Translations under genes and position numbers: made by a program
DNA from: Herbaspirillum sp. Sphag64
Lineage (GTDB): Bacteria; Pseudomonadota; Gammaproteobacteria; Burkholderiales; Burkholderiaceae_D
Assembly: GCF_014192645.1 (NCBI RefSeq)
Contig: NZ_JACHYE010000001.1
Location: 750,350 to 814,349, forward strand
Reading direction: 5' to 3'
Length of the DNA stretch: 64,000 bases
Notes under the pieces: model-generated
Databases searched by the model: none
What the model was told of the DNA's origin: nothing
The model's input: the letters and a program-made list of their open reading frames with translations, nothing else
Shown here: piece after piece, positions 54,864 through 63,081 of the stretch
Numbering within the stretch: position 1 is the stretch's first letter
Layout: each line of letters starts with the position of its first letter

Positions 54864-55652
54864 ATGTCGCAACAAATTCCTAACAACCTCCTGCAACTCT
54901 GCCAACGCGCACATCCCTCCTGGCAGGCAATCCTGCAGCAGGGTCTGCAAGCCATTGCCGATCACGACCCTGTTTATCTGGCGACGCTTGCCGAAGATCA
55001 GTATCTGCCGACCCAGGGCCGGCTCTTTGCGGCCTTTGAACAACCTGTGGAAGCAGTGCGTTACGTGCTGGTCGGCGAAGGCCCTTATCCGCGTGAAGCC
55101 AGCGCTACCGGCGTCTGTTTCATGGATGGGGCAGTCGATTCCTTGTGGTCTGACAAGGGCTTGTCCAAACAGGTCAATCGCGCCACATCATTACGTAATT
55201 TCATGAAGATGCTGTTGGTGGCAGCTGATCAACTCGCTGCCGACAACACCAGTGGCGATGCCTTGGCAGGCATTGCTGCACAGGCGCAGGCCAATCCGGC
55301 CTCAACTATTCAGACGCTGGCCGAGCTGCAGCGTAATCTGACGACGCAGGGTTTTCTGCTGCTCAATGCCAGTCTGGTATTCCGCCATCATGTGGCACCG
55401 GTGAAGGATGCCAAGGCCTGGAAACCATTCCTCGACACCGTACTCAACGGTCTGGCCAATGCTGCACGTGAGCGCCATGCCCGCCTGCCGACATTGGTTT
55501 TGTGGGGCAAGATCGCCGAGCAGTTACACGCTTTGCCGGTGGTAGCTCAGTTTCCGCAAGCAGCGGCAGAACATCCCTACAATCTCAGCTTCATCCAGCA
55601 TCAGGGTATGCAACAGCTATTTGGCCCTATGCAGCTGTTGCGGCAGCAGTAA
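54864..55652 (+). CDS. uracil-DNA-glycosylase-like protein with altered catalytic motif
   Basis: 262 residues in the family-1 UDG plan. Equivalent positions are: water-activating loop at 71-76 (GEGPYP, where Ung has GQDPYH); the LLLNxxL core at 165-171 (LLLNASL, Ung LLLNTVL); LVLWGKIAEQL at 211-221 (Ung LWGAxA); and EHPYNLS at 236-242 (Ung HPSPLS, His kept at 237). The catalytic Asp of Ung is replaced by Gly73. It may be a catalytically weak or differently specific glycosylase, or a DNA-binding protein. It starts 39 bases after uvrB and is probably in the same transcript. Confidence 0.8.
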   Translation: MSQQIPNNLLQLCQRAHPSWQAILQQGLQAIADHDPVYLATLAEDQYLPTQGRLFAAFEQPVEAVRYVLVGEGPYPREASATGVCFMDGAVDSLWSDKGLSKQVNRATSLRNFMKMLLVAADQLAADNTSGDALAGIAAQAQANPASTIQTLAELQRNLTTQGFLLLNASLVFRHHVAPVKDAKAWKPFLDTVLNGLANAARERHARLPTLVLWGKIAEQLHALPVVAQFPQAAAEHPYNLSFIQHQGMQQLFGPMQLLRQQ

Positions 55653-55671
55653 TCCTGTCGCACTTCTATAT

Positions 55672-57465
55672 TTAGTCCAGCTTGAAGGCGGCCACGACAT
55701 CGGCCAGATGGGCTGCCTGATCTTGCAATGATTGCGCAGCCGCAGCAGCCTGTTCCACCAATGCCGCGTTTTGCTGCGTCGCCTGATCCATCTGGGTAAT
55801 GGCATGTCCTACTTCGGCGATGCCATTGCTCTGCTCCTGACTCGCCTCGGTAATCTCGGCCACCACCTCTGTAACGCGTTGCACGCTGGCGACGACGTCG
55901 GTCATGGTAGCTCCCGCCAGCTCCACCAATTGCCTGCCGGATTGCACTTCCAGCACTGACGCGTCGATCAGACTCTTGATCTCCTTCGCCGCCGTGGCAC
56001 TGCGCTGCGCCAGACTGCGTACTTCCGACGCCACGACCGCAAAGCCGCGTCCCTGCTCGCCAGCACGCGCAGCTTCCACTGCGGCATTCAAGGCCAGAAT
56101 GTTGGTCTGAAACGCAATCCCATCAATCACACTGATGATATCGACGATCTTGCCAGCCGACGTATTGATAGCGCCCATCGTATCAATCACCCTGGCGACG
56201 ACGGCACCGCCATCAGCCGCCACGGACGATGCCGACAACGCCAGTTGGCGCGCCTGCCGTGCGCTCTCGGCATTCTGGCCAACGGTGGAAGTGAGCTGCT
56301 CCATGGCCGAAGCCGTCTGCTCCAGCGAACTGGCCTGCTGCTCGGTGCGCCCTGACAGGTCAAGGTTGCCACTGGCAATCTCACCCGATGCGGCTCTGAC
56401 GGCAGCACTGGCTTGATGAATCTCTTGCAAGGTGTGGGTGATCTTGCCCACAAAGCGATTGAACGCTGCAGAAATCTGCGACAGCTCATCATTGCCTTGT
56501 GTATCCAGCCGACGCGTCAGATCACCGTCACCAGAGGCAATGTCTTCCAGCGCATCGCGTACACTGCCGAGGCGCTTGAGCTGAGCGCTGATGGTCACAG
56601 TCAGCAGCACCGCAGCGGTCGCAATCGCGAGTATTGCTGCGATCACGGCCGTCATCATCAAGCCCCGAATCGCATGGGTTGCCTCCGCATCATTGAGCGC
56701 AACCACCAGGAACCAGTCGGTACCCTGTACCGGTTTCACGTATAGCAAATGTGTCGTGCCGTTGATCTCTACGGCAGTACCGGGTGCCATTGCCAGCAGC
56801 TTCCCGGCATCGAGTCCGGGATCAAGGTCCGAGACCGGTTTGAGCGCCAGCTCCTGGCGTGGATGCGTAATGATGCGACCGTTGCGACCAAGCAGAAACG
56901 CAAAGCTGCTCGGCGTGGGTGCAATATCTGCTACATTGCGCACCACGTTATCGAGCTGGACATCAGCTGCCAGCACGGCCTGCAAACTGGATTGACTGCC
57001 CAGCACTGCTTCGGCAAAGGTGACCACTAGTTTGCCCGTGGTGGAGTCCACATAGGGCGCTGTCAGTACCGGCCCACCTGCCTTGACCGCTGCAACATAC
57101 CACGGGCGCTTGCTGGGATCGTAGGTCCGGTTCATGTCATGCAGCCCGACCAGACGCTTCTCTGGCAGGCCAATGTAGGCGTCATCAAAGGCACCAGCTT
57201 CCTTGGTCGTCGCAATAATGGAAATGGCAACGCTATCGTCCTTCCCGACAGCCTGACGCATGGCGCCGGTAATGATCCGCTTGCTGCGCACCCAGCCCGC
57301 AATACTGGCAGCGTTGCTGTTAGTCAGCTGGTTCATTTCAGTATTGAGTGCAGCTAGCGTGTCGCGGCGGACACTGAAAATATTCGCGGCACTCAATGTC
57401 AGCATGGCGAACGCAACAATCAGAACGCACAAAACAATGATCCGTGCGCGCAGTGAAGACAACAT
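55672..57465 (-). CDS. methyl-accepting chemotaxis protein with dCACHE periplasmic sensor
   Basis: 597 residues from ATG at 57465 with AAGGGAA upstream. TM1 is about 8-30, periplasmic dCACHE about 33-270 and TM2 about 280-300, followed by HAMP and a signalling domain with [45 protein letters not shown], read in place. The periplasmic domain has Y115, R120, W122, Y138 and D168, spaced as in amino-acid-sensing dCACHE receptors such as PctA. There is no NWETF-type pentapeptide at the end (FKLD). The start is 67 bases after the RidA gene, so it probably belongs to the catabolic cluster transcript. Confidence 0.92.
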   Translation of the reverse strand: MLSSLRARIIVLCVLIVAFAMLTLSAANIFSVRRDTLAALNTEMNQLTNSNAASIAGWVRSKRIITGAMRQAVGKDDSVAISIIATTKEAGAFDDAYIGLPEKRLVGLHDMNRTYDPSKRPWYVAAVKAGGPVLTAPYVDSTTGKLVVTFAEAVLGSQSSLQAVLAADVQLDNVVRNVADIAPTPSSFAFLLGRNGRIITHPRQELALKPVSDLDPGLDAGKLLAMAPGTAVEINGTTHLLYVKPVQGTDWFLVVALNDAEATHAIRGLMMTAVIAAILAIATAAVLLTVTISAQLKRLGSVRDALEDIASGDGDLTRRLDTQGNDELSQISAAFNRFVGKITHTLQEIHQASAAVRAASGEIASGNLDLSGRTEQQASSLEQTASAMEQLTSTVGQNAESARQARQLALSASSVAADGGAVVARVIDTMGAINTSAGKIVDIISVIDGIAFQTNILALNAAVEAARAGEQGRGFAVVASEVRSLAQRSATAAKEIKSLIDASVLEVQSGRQLVELAGATMTDVVASVQRVTEVVAEITEASQEQSNGIAEVGHAITQMDQATQQNAALVEQAAAAAQSLQDQAAHLADVVAAFKLD

Positions 57466-57532
57466 GATTTCCCTTTTGATATTGATTAACGATAGCTGAT
57501 GCAGACACTGCAATCACTTGATGGATTGTTTC

Positions 57533-57913
57533 TTACTTCTGCAATGGAGGATGCGCGTCTGGTTGATAAGCCGTCACCGTCAGTTCAACCCGCATCTGCG
57601 GATGCGGCAACTGATGCACCGCAACCGTGGTACGGGTTGGTCCCTGCTCATTGAAGTACTCGCCATAGACGGTGTTATAGAGATCGAAATCGGCCATGTC
57701 GACCAGATAGCTGGTCACCGCCACACAATCACTGAGATCAGCACCTTCACTTTGCAGGATTGCCCGGATCTTTTCGATCACCACCCGGGTCTGCTCGCGT
57801 ACCCCCTCAGGAATACTGCCGTCCGCCAGTCGCGCGCTCATGCCGGAGAGATAGATGCTGTCACCGGCACGCTTGAGATAGGGATATTTACCCAGAGGTT
57901 TGGCCTGTTCCAT
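57533..57913 (-). CDS. RidA-family deaminase, 2-aminomuconate-deaminase-like
   Basis: 126 residues. YjgF/RidA fold: KYPYLKRAGDSIYLSGMSARLADGS, then QTRVVIEKIRAILQSEGADLSDCVAVTSYLVDMADFDLYNTVYGEYFNEQGPTRTTVAVHQLPHP, the last residues carrying the family's active-site Arg (GPTRTTV). The overall string resembles 2-aminomuconate deaminase (AmnD-like) more than housekeeping RidA, particularly FLVxMxDFxxYNxVYxEYF. It releases ammonia from an enamine/imine. It is one base from the DapA-family gene. Confidence 0.85.
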   Translation of the reverse strand: MEQAKPLGKYPYLKRAGDSIYLSGMSARLADGSIPEGVREQTRVVIEKIRAILQSEGADLSDCVAVTSYLVDMADFDLYNTVYGEYFNEQGPTRTTVAVHQLPHPQMRVELTVTAYQPDAHPPLQK

Positions 57914-57914
57914 C

Positions 57915-58826
57915 TCAGGCCACCAATCCCGGCATGCTGAACCCGATCTGTGCCAGTTCCGCCTGCAGTTGGAGACGTTGTTGGCTCGCCAGCGGACTCA
58001 ATGGCGGACGCACGTTTTCCCAGGTGGCATTGCCACTGACATGCGCCGTAGCATATTTGAGTGCAGCGATCATTGGATACTTCTGGAAGGTCTGCCGGAT
58101 CGCATCGGCCTGCTGCTGCAATTGCGCACCCTGTGGCTGATCCCACTGCGCGCACAAACGAGCGATGCCGGATGGATTGACGTTGGCGGTCGCCGAGATG
58201 CAGCCCGCTGCACCCAATGGGCGTGCACGCGACAGAAAGGATTCGGAAGCCGGGAAAATGGCGAAGCCAGGAAATTCCTTGAGCATCGCCGCGACGTTGT
58301 CCCAATCACCGGAACTGTCCTTGATGCCCACCACCGTCTCGGGGAAATCCTTGATCAGGCGCGCAATCAACGACAAGGTGATCGGGACGCCGGTAAATGC
58401 GGGAATGTGATACAGGTAGAGCTTAAGTCGGGCCGACGCCACACGCTGGATCACCTCGGCATAATAGCGATACAGGCCGTCATCGGAGACACCCTTGTAG
58501 TAAAACGGCGGCAGCATCAGCACACCAGCACAACCGGCCTCGACCGCATGCCGGGTCAGCGCCACGGTATCGTCAATGGCACAGCAACCGGTACCGGGCA
58601 ACATACGCGCCGGATCGAGGTCAGCCTGCAGCAGTTGATCCAGCAATTGACGACGCTCGGTCACCGTCAATGAATTGGCTTCACTATTGGTACCGAACAT
58701 CGCCAGGCCAGCACCCTGCCCCAACAGCCAGCGGCTGTGCTGCACGAACAGGGGAACGTCCACACGAAGGTCGGCGTGGAAGGGGGTGATGACAGGCGCG
58801 AATACGCCCGATAAGGATAGGCTCAT
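57915..58826 (-). CDS. DapA-family lyase / dihydrodipicolinate-synthase-like aldolase
   Basis: 303 residues, TIM-barrel. The Schiff-base lysine K169 is in VVGIKDSSGDW, the partner Tyr139 is in YLYHIPAF, and GTNSEANSLT (about 45-54) replaces the GTTGE carboxylate-binding loop. This family includes true DapA, N-acetylneuraminate lyase and aromatic-pathway hydratase-aldolases such as NahE. The cluster context argues for a catabolic aldolase or lyase that cleaves a pyruvate or 2-oxoacid product rather than lysine synthesis. Confidence 0.85.
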   Translation of the reverse strand: MSLSLSGVFAPVITPFHADLRVDVPLFVQHSRWLLGQGAGLAMFGTNSEANSLTVTERRQLLDQLLQADLDPARMLPGTGCCAIDDTVALTRHAVEAGCAGVLMLPPFYYKGVSDDGLYRYYAEVIQRVASARLKLYLYHIPAFTGVPITLSLIARLIKDFPETVVGIKDSSGDWDNVAAMLKEFPGFAIFPASESFLSRARPLGAAGCISATANVNPSGIARLCAQWDQPQGAQLQQQADAIRQTFQKYPMIAALKYATAHVSGNATWENVRPPLSPLASQQRLQLQAELAQIGFSMPGLVA

Positions 58827-58886
58827 CGTTGATCTCTCTGTGTCATTTTTATAAAAGTGAATCGGTAAGCTGACTGTGATTAGCGA

Positions 58887-59804
58887 TCAGGCGACCTCGA
58901 TGAAGTCCAGCAGCTGCCGTCCGAAATCGTCATCCGGTGTATCCATGTGCGCCACGATGGAAGTGTGGTTGTGATGTCGCACCTGCACGAAACGCGGTGC
59001 ACGTCCCCGGGTCGCGCTGACACGCCAGAACAGCTCCGCCGCATAGACATCCAGATAGGGATTTTCATGTTCGGCCACGGCAATCATCAGTGGCACATCA
59101 ATGTTATGCGCGTAAGTCACCGGCGATAGTCGCTCAAACGCATCGACATCTTCACCCCAGTACGCCTTGACACCACCGGCATTGGGATTGTCGGGATGGA
59201 TATCGGCGCGCAGGCGGGCACTAATTAATACCAGTTTGGCCACACCATGACCGGCGGCTGGCCGCACCACCGGATCTGCGACATAACTGGCGACATGCGC
59301 ACCACCAGCCGAGTGACCAATCAGCACAATGTGCTCCGGATCACCACCAAACTCATGTGCATGTTCCCTGGCCCAGATCACCGCCGCAGCAACATCTTGC
59401 GAGCCTGCCGGATAGGCCGCCTCCGGTGCCAGGCGATATTCGACATTGATACCAACATAGCCTTGACGGGCAACGTAATAGAGGACATTGCCGTAGATCT
59501 GCGCATTTGCGTTCATGTTGCCACGTAAGAAAGCGCCGCCATGCACGAAGATCACAATGGGCCGCCGCTGCTGCACCGAACTCCCCTGCGGCAGATAAAG
59601 ATCCAGCTTTTGACGTGCATGGGTACCGTAGGCAATATCACGCGTGACCGTGATGCCCTCCTTGCTAGTGGCCTGCAATACAGGTGTGTAGCATTCCAGC
59701 ACGACCTGTCGATGGGCATTGATATCCTTGGCCCAGATAGGACCGATCTCCTGCAAGCGTGTGCGAGCGGCCTCCGGCAAGCCGGGGAAATACGTCGCCG
59801 CCAT
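58887..59804 (-). CDS. alpha/beta hydrolase (esterase/amidase-like)
   Basis: 305 residues, hormone-sensitive-lipase / carboxylesterase-3 type. The oxyanion HGGAF is at about 94-98 and the nucleophile is in GHSAGG (about 158-163). A His is expected in the HHNHTSIVAHM stretch near 280. The fold is like kynurenine formamidase and similar N-formyl or ester hydrolases. It probably opens a ring or cleaves an amide/ester product in the pathway. It ends one base into the ATPase gene's reading, with no gap. Confidence 0.85.
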   Translation of the reverse strand: MAATYFPGLPEAARTRLQEIGPIWAKDINAHRQVVLECYTPVLQATSKEGITVTRDIAYGTHARQKLDLYLPQGSSVQQRRPIVIFVHGGAFLRGNMNANAQIYGNVLYYVARQGYVGINVEYRLAPEAAYPAGSQDVAAAVIWAREHAHEFGGDPEHIVLIGHSAGGAHVASYVADPVVRPAAGHGVAKLVLISARLRADIHPDNPNAGGVKAYWGEDVDAFERLSPVTYAHNIDVPLMIAVAEHENPYLDVYAAELFWRVSATRGRAPRFVQVRHHNHTSIVAHMDTPDDDFGRQLLDFIEVA

Positions 59805-60637
59805 CAGAACACTCCCATGATTTTGCTGATCTCGGCGATGTATTGACCGTAGCGCGGATTGCCCTTGATGTTCTCCGGCAGACGTGGACGAGGCAGATCG
59901 ATCTTGATGTCATGCACTACCCGGCCCGGCCGCGCCGACATCACCAGCACCCGGTCCGACAAAAATACCGCTTCCTGAATGCTGTGGGTAATCAGCATGA
60001 CGGTTTGCATGCGCTCCTGCCAGATCCTCAGCAACTCGACATTGAGCAGATCGCGGGTCAGTGCGTCGAGGGCTCCAAATGGTTCATCCATGAGCAGGAT
60101 GCCGGGCTCCAGCGCCAGAATCTGACCAATCGAAGCGCGTTGACGCATACCGCCCGAGAGCTGGTGCGGATGATTGTGTTCAAAGCCGGACAGTCCCAGC
60201 ATCTTGACCAGCTCGCGCACCTTGGCCTCAGTCTGCTGTTGCGGTAACTTGCGCAATTGCGCACCCAGCATCATGTTCTTTTCGACCGTCAGCCACGGCA
60301 GCATATTACTGGTCTGGAAGACCACGCCAATCTCTGGCGACGGCCCCTTGACCGGCTTGTTGTTGACCAATACTTCTCCCGCATTGTGCGGCACCAGCCC
60401 CGCAACGATGCGTAACAAGGTACTCTTTCCGCAACCACTGGGGCCGAGAATGGAAACAAATTCACGCTCACGAATCGTTAGCGATACGTCTTCCAGCGCG
60501 TTCATCGCATGCTTGCCCGGATAGCGCTTGAGCACATTACGTACGCAAATTGCACCGGCCGCTGGTTGGTTGTCCTGCACGCTGTGATCGTTGACCACTG
60601 CCTGCAAATTTCGAATCATCATTGTCTGTCCCATCAT
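59804..60637 (-). CDS. ABC transporter ATP-binding protein (NitT/TauT type)
   Basis: 277 residues from ATG at 60637, which overlaps the permease stop in TAATG. Walker A GPSGCGKST is at about 73-81, the Q-loop is VFQTSNMLPWLTVEKNMML, the signature is LSGGMRQRASIGQI and Walker B is ILLMDEPFGALD. The C-terminal stretch has VVHDIKIDLPRPRLP, usual in SsuB/TauB/NrtD-like proteins. It energises import of the pathway substrate. Confidence 0.95.
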   Translation of the reverse strand: MMGQTMMIRNLQAVVNDHSVQDNQPAAGAICVRNVLKRYPGKHAMNALEDVSLTIREREFVSILGPSGCGKSTLLRIVAGLVPHNAGEVLVNNKPVKGPSPEIGVVFQTSNMLPWLTVEKNMMLGAQLRKLPQQQTEAKVRELVKMLGLSGFEHNHPHQLSGGMRQRASIGQILALEPGILLMDEPFGALDALTRDLLNVELLRIWQERMQTVMLITHSIQEAVFLSDRVLVMSARPGRVVHDIKIDLPRPRLPENIKGNPRYGQYIAEISKIMGVF

Positions 60638-61380
60638 TACACCGCCTTCCCGCGCCACCACACCAGACGCGATGCCATTTCTACCAGCCAGTACAGCAGC
60701 GTGGCCAATACCGTGATCACCAGAATTGCAGCGAACATCAGATCAGTGCGCGCATTGGCAGTCGCCAGCGTGATCAGATGCCCGAGCCCCTCTTCCGCAC
60801 CAATGAATTCGCCGACAATGGCACCGATGACTGCCAGCGGCATCGATATCTTGATGCCATCGATAAAGCTTGGCAGTGCCGCCGGTACCTGCAGGCGCCA
60901 AAAGGTATCCCAGCGCGATGCACCGAGTGCCCGGAAGTGTTCATCCAGATTGGCGGCAATCCCGGACAGACCACCCAGCGTTGCAATCACCACCGGGAAG
61001 AACGCGAACAGGAACGTCGCGGCGATCTTGGAACTGAAGCCATAACCAAACCACACGATCATCAGCGGTGCCAGCGCAATCTTGGGCATGCTCTGTAATG
61101 TGGCAATAAATGGATACAAGGTGCGCCGCGCAAAATCACTGAAGTGAATCAGCATGCCCAACACCACACCACCCAACACGGCTGCCAGAAAGCCGACCAG
61201 CACTTCCGTCAGCGTGACCCAGGCATCACTGACTACCATCTCGCGTGACTCCCACCCTGCCATCACCACCGCGCTCAACGGCGGCAGCAAATAACGCCGC
61301 ACACCCAGTGCGGCAACACCGTATTCCCACAGCAGCGCAAACGCGCCCCAGAATACAATCGTCTCTATCCAACGTTTCAT
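60637..61380 (-). CDS. ABC transporter permease (NitT/TauT type)
   Basis: 247 residues with about six helices. The EAA loop is LGASRWDTFWRLQVPAALPSFIDGIKISMPLAVIGAIVGEF (read in place near 175-215). It is of the SsuC/TauC class that pairs with NMT1-like binding proteins. It overlaps the ATPase gene by one base and follows the VOC gene by 43 bases. Confidence 0.94.
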   Translation of the reverse strand: MKRWIETIVFWGAFALLWEYGVAALGVRRYLLPPLSAVVMAGWESREMVVSDAWVTLTEVLVGFLAAVLGGVVLGMLIHFSDFARRTLYPFIATLQSMPKIALAPLMIVWFGYGFSSKIAATFLFAFFPVVIATLGGLSGIAANLDEHFRALGASRWDTFWRLQVPAALPSFIDGIKISMPLAVIGAIVGEFIGAEEGLGHLITLATANARTDLMFAAILVITVLATLLYWLVEMASRLVWWRGKAV

Positions 61381-61423
61381 TTGTCTCCTCCTGCTATTGA
61401 TTTGATCGGATCGCTTGCCTGGC

Positions 61424-61966
61424 TTATTTTTTATTGCTCTTGGCGTCGATCACTGCTTGCGGTGGTGGCACCACAAAATGCTTGAAGTGGTATTGATCAA
61501 AGGAATCGATGTTGCGCTCCCAGACCTTGGGTTGATAGTTGGATGCCGGCGTGATCTGGGTCATCTCGCAATACAGCTCGACGTTATTGCCATCTGGGTC
61601 CTTGAAGACCAGGAACAGGTTTTCACCGGGACCATGCTTGCCGATACCGCGGACGATTTCCACACCTTGCTCCTGCAAAAAAGCAGCCGCTCTGTCCATC
61701 TCGGCGCGGTCTTCCACCAGATATGAGAAATGCTCCATGCCGGGACGGTTGTAGCGCGGCAGGTCGTTGATGTCTGGTGAATCCTTGGGAATCTGCGACA
61801 ACGCCAGATCATGGTGATCAGTATCAGCGCGCAGAAACACCATCTGATCGCTGATCCAGTCGGATACCTGCAAACCCAGAATCTCGGTATAGAACTTGAC
61901 CGAAGCGTGAATGTCTCGCACTGTCAGTACCAGATGCCCCAAACGTTTGGGACGTATTTTTTCCAT
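61424..61966 (-). CDS. VOC-family, extradiol-dioxygenase-like protein
   Basis: 180 residues from ATG at 61966, with AGGAGG upstream. Type I extradiol (vicinal oxygen chelate) half-module: metal ligands His in LGHLVLTV, His in MEHFSY and Glu in NNVELYCE make a 2-His-1-Glu set. It is the size of a single-module dioxygenase or glyoxalase. Its place between transporter genes and hydrolases suggests oxygenolytic ring opening of a catecholic or aminophenolic substrate. Whether it binds Fe(II) is unproven. Confidence 0.8.
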   Translation of the reverse strand: MEKIRPKRLGHLVLTVRDIHASVKFYTEILGLQVSDWISDQMVFLRADTDHHDLALSQIPKDSPDINDLPRYNRPGMEHFSYLVEDRAEMDRAAAFLQEQGVEIVRGIGKHGPGENLFLVFKDPDGNNVELYCEMTQITPASNYQPKVWERNIDSFDQYHFKHFVVPPPQAVIDAKSNKK

Positions 61967-62009
61967 TTTCACTTCCTCCTTGATTGACACAACCGCACCT
62001 ACGCTTGAT

Positions 62010-63017
62010 TTACTCGACGAACTTGTTGGTATAGATATCGTTCGGCTTGACTGGCGCTTGCAGATTGAAAGCCTTTTTCACAAAATCGACGGTGGATTGC
62101 ATGCGGTCAGCGCGCATCCAGCCAAGCTTCTTGTTCTCGGCTTCAGGGTCATCGATGATTTGATTGGTCTCGGTGATTTGCTGCAGCAGAATATTTTTAT
62201 CGATCAGCTTTTGCTGACTAGCAATGGCGTCGGCAGATTCTTTGGGATTACTGCGCTGATAGGCATAACCACGATAGGTCGCCTGCACAAAGCGCTTGAC
62301 CAGATCGGGATTGCTGGCGACCAGCTGTTCGCTGGTGACGATGCCGTTGCCATAGAGATTGAGGTTGAAATCGCGGTAACGCAGTACGCCCAGCTTCTTG
62401 CCATCCCGCTGTGCCAGCGCTTCCAGAATCGGCTTGTTGGCACCTTCCCAGCACTCCGCCAGATCAATCCGCCCTTCCAGAAACGAGGAATTGATAACCG
62501 ATGGATCAAGGCGCAGCAACTTGATCTGATCGACCGGAAGCTTGTTGGCTTGCAACCAGCTCGGCACGATATTTTGCAGCGGCGAAGCGGCACCACCACC
62601 GAGCGAGAGTCCCTTCAGATCGGCTGGCTTTTGCAGCTTGCGATCTGCCCGTTCGAGATAGCACAAGGCACCGGGCCAGCGGGTATTGATGGTTCCGACC
62701 ATGACCGTCTTGCCACCCTGCGCCCGATTGAGCATGACGCTGATCGGATCGCCATAGCCAAACTCGAACAAGCCTTGATCAATCTCGTTGACGGTCCGCT
62801 GACCACCGTAACCACGCACAGCTGTGACATCGAGTCCGGCTTCGGCATAGAAGCCCTTGGCAATCGCCACCAGAATGCCACCGGTACTACCTTGCGGTAG
62901 CCAGGCCAGATTGAACTTCACCTTGTCGGCGGCCACCGCTGGTAACAGCGGTGCAGCACAACAGGAACCCAGTACGACAGAAAACAGAAACTTCTTGATG
63001 CATTTGCTGATGGTCAT
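62010..63017 (-). CDS. ABC transporter substrate-binding protein (NMT1/SsuA-like)
   Basis: 335 residues from ATG at 63017 (GGAGAG upstream); a 41-codon longer frame was rejected. A signal peptide ends near PAVAADKVKF (about 29). The NMT1/THI5 fold is apparent: FNLAWLPQGSTGGILVAIAKGFYAEAGLDVTAVRGYGGQRTVNEID, read at about 33-78, and later EGRIDLAECWEGANKPILEAL. This binding protein delivers an unknown organic compound to the permease. The Trp/Glu-rich lobe suggests an aromatic or charged ligand, but that is inferred. Confidence 0.92.
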   Translation of the reverse strand: MTISKCIKKFLFSVVLGSCCAAPLLPAVAADKVKFNLAWLPQGSTGGILVAIAKGFYAEAGLDVTAVRGYGGQRTVNEIDQGLFEFGYGDPISVMLNRAQGGKTVMVGTINTRWPGALCYLERADRKLQKPADLKGLSLGGGAASPLQNIVPSWLQANKLPVDQIKLLRLDPSVINSSFLEGRIDLAECWEGANKPILEALAQRDGKKLGVLRYRDFNLNLYGNGIVTSEQLVASNPDLVKRFVQATYRGYAYQRSNPKESADAIASQQKLIDKNILLQQITETNQIIDDPEAENKKLGWMRADRMQSTVDFVKKAFNLQAPVKPNDIYTNKFVE

Positions 63018-63081
63018 TCCACTCTCCATTGCATGCTGCAGTAACCGCTTGATTTGGTCTGAACGGGGGCTGTTGCTGGCC

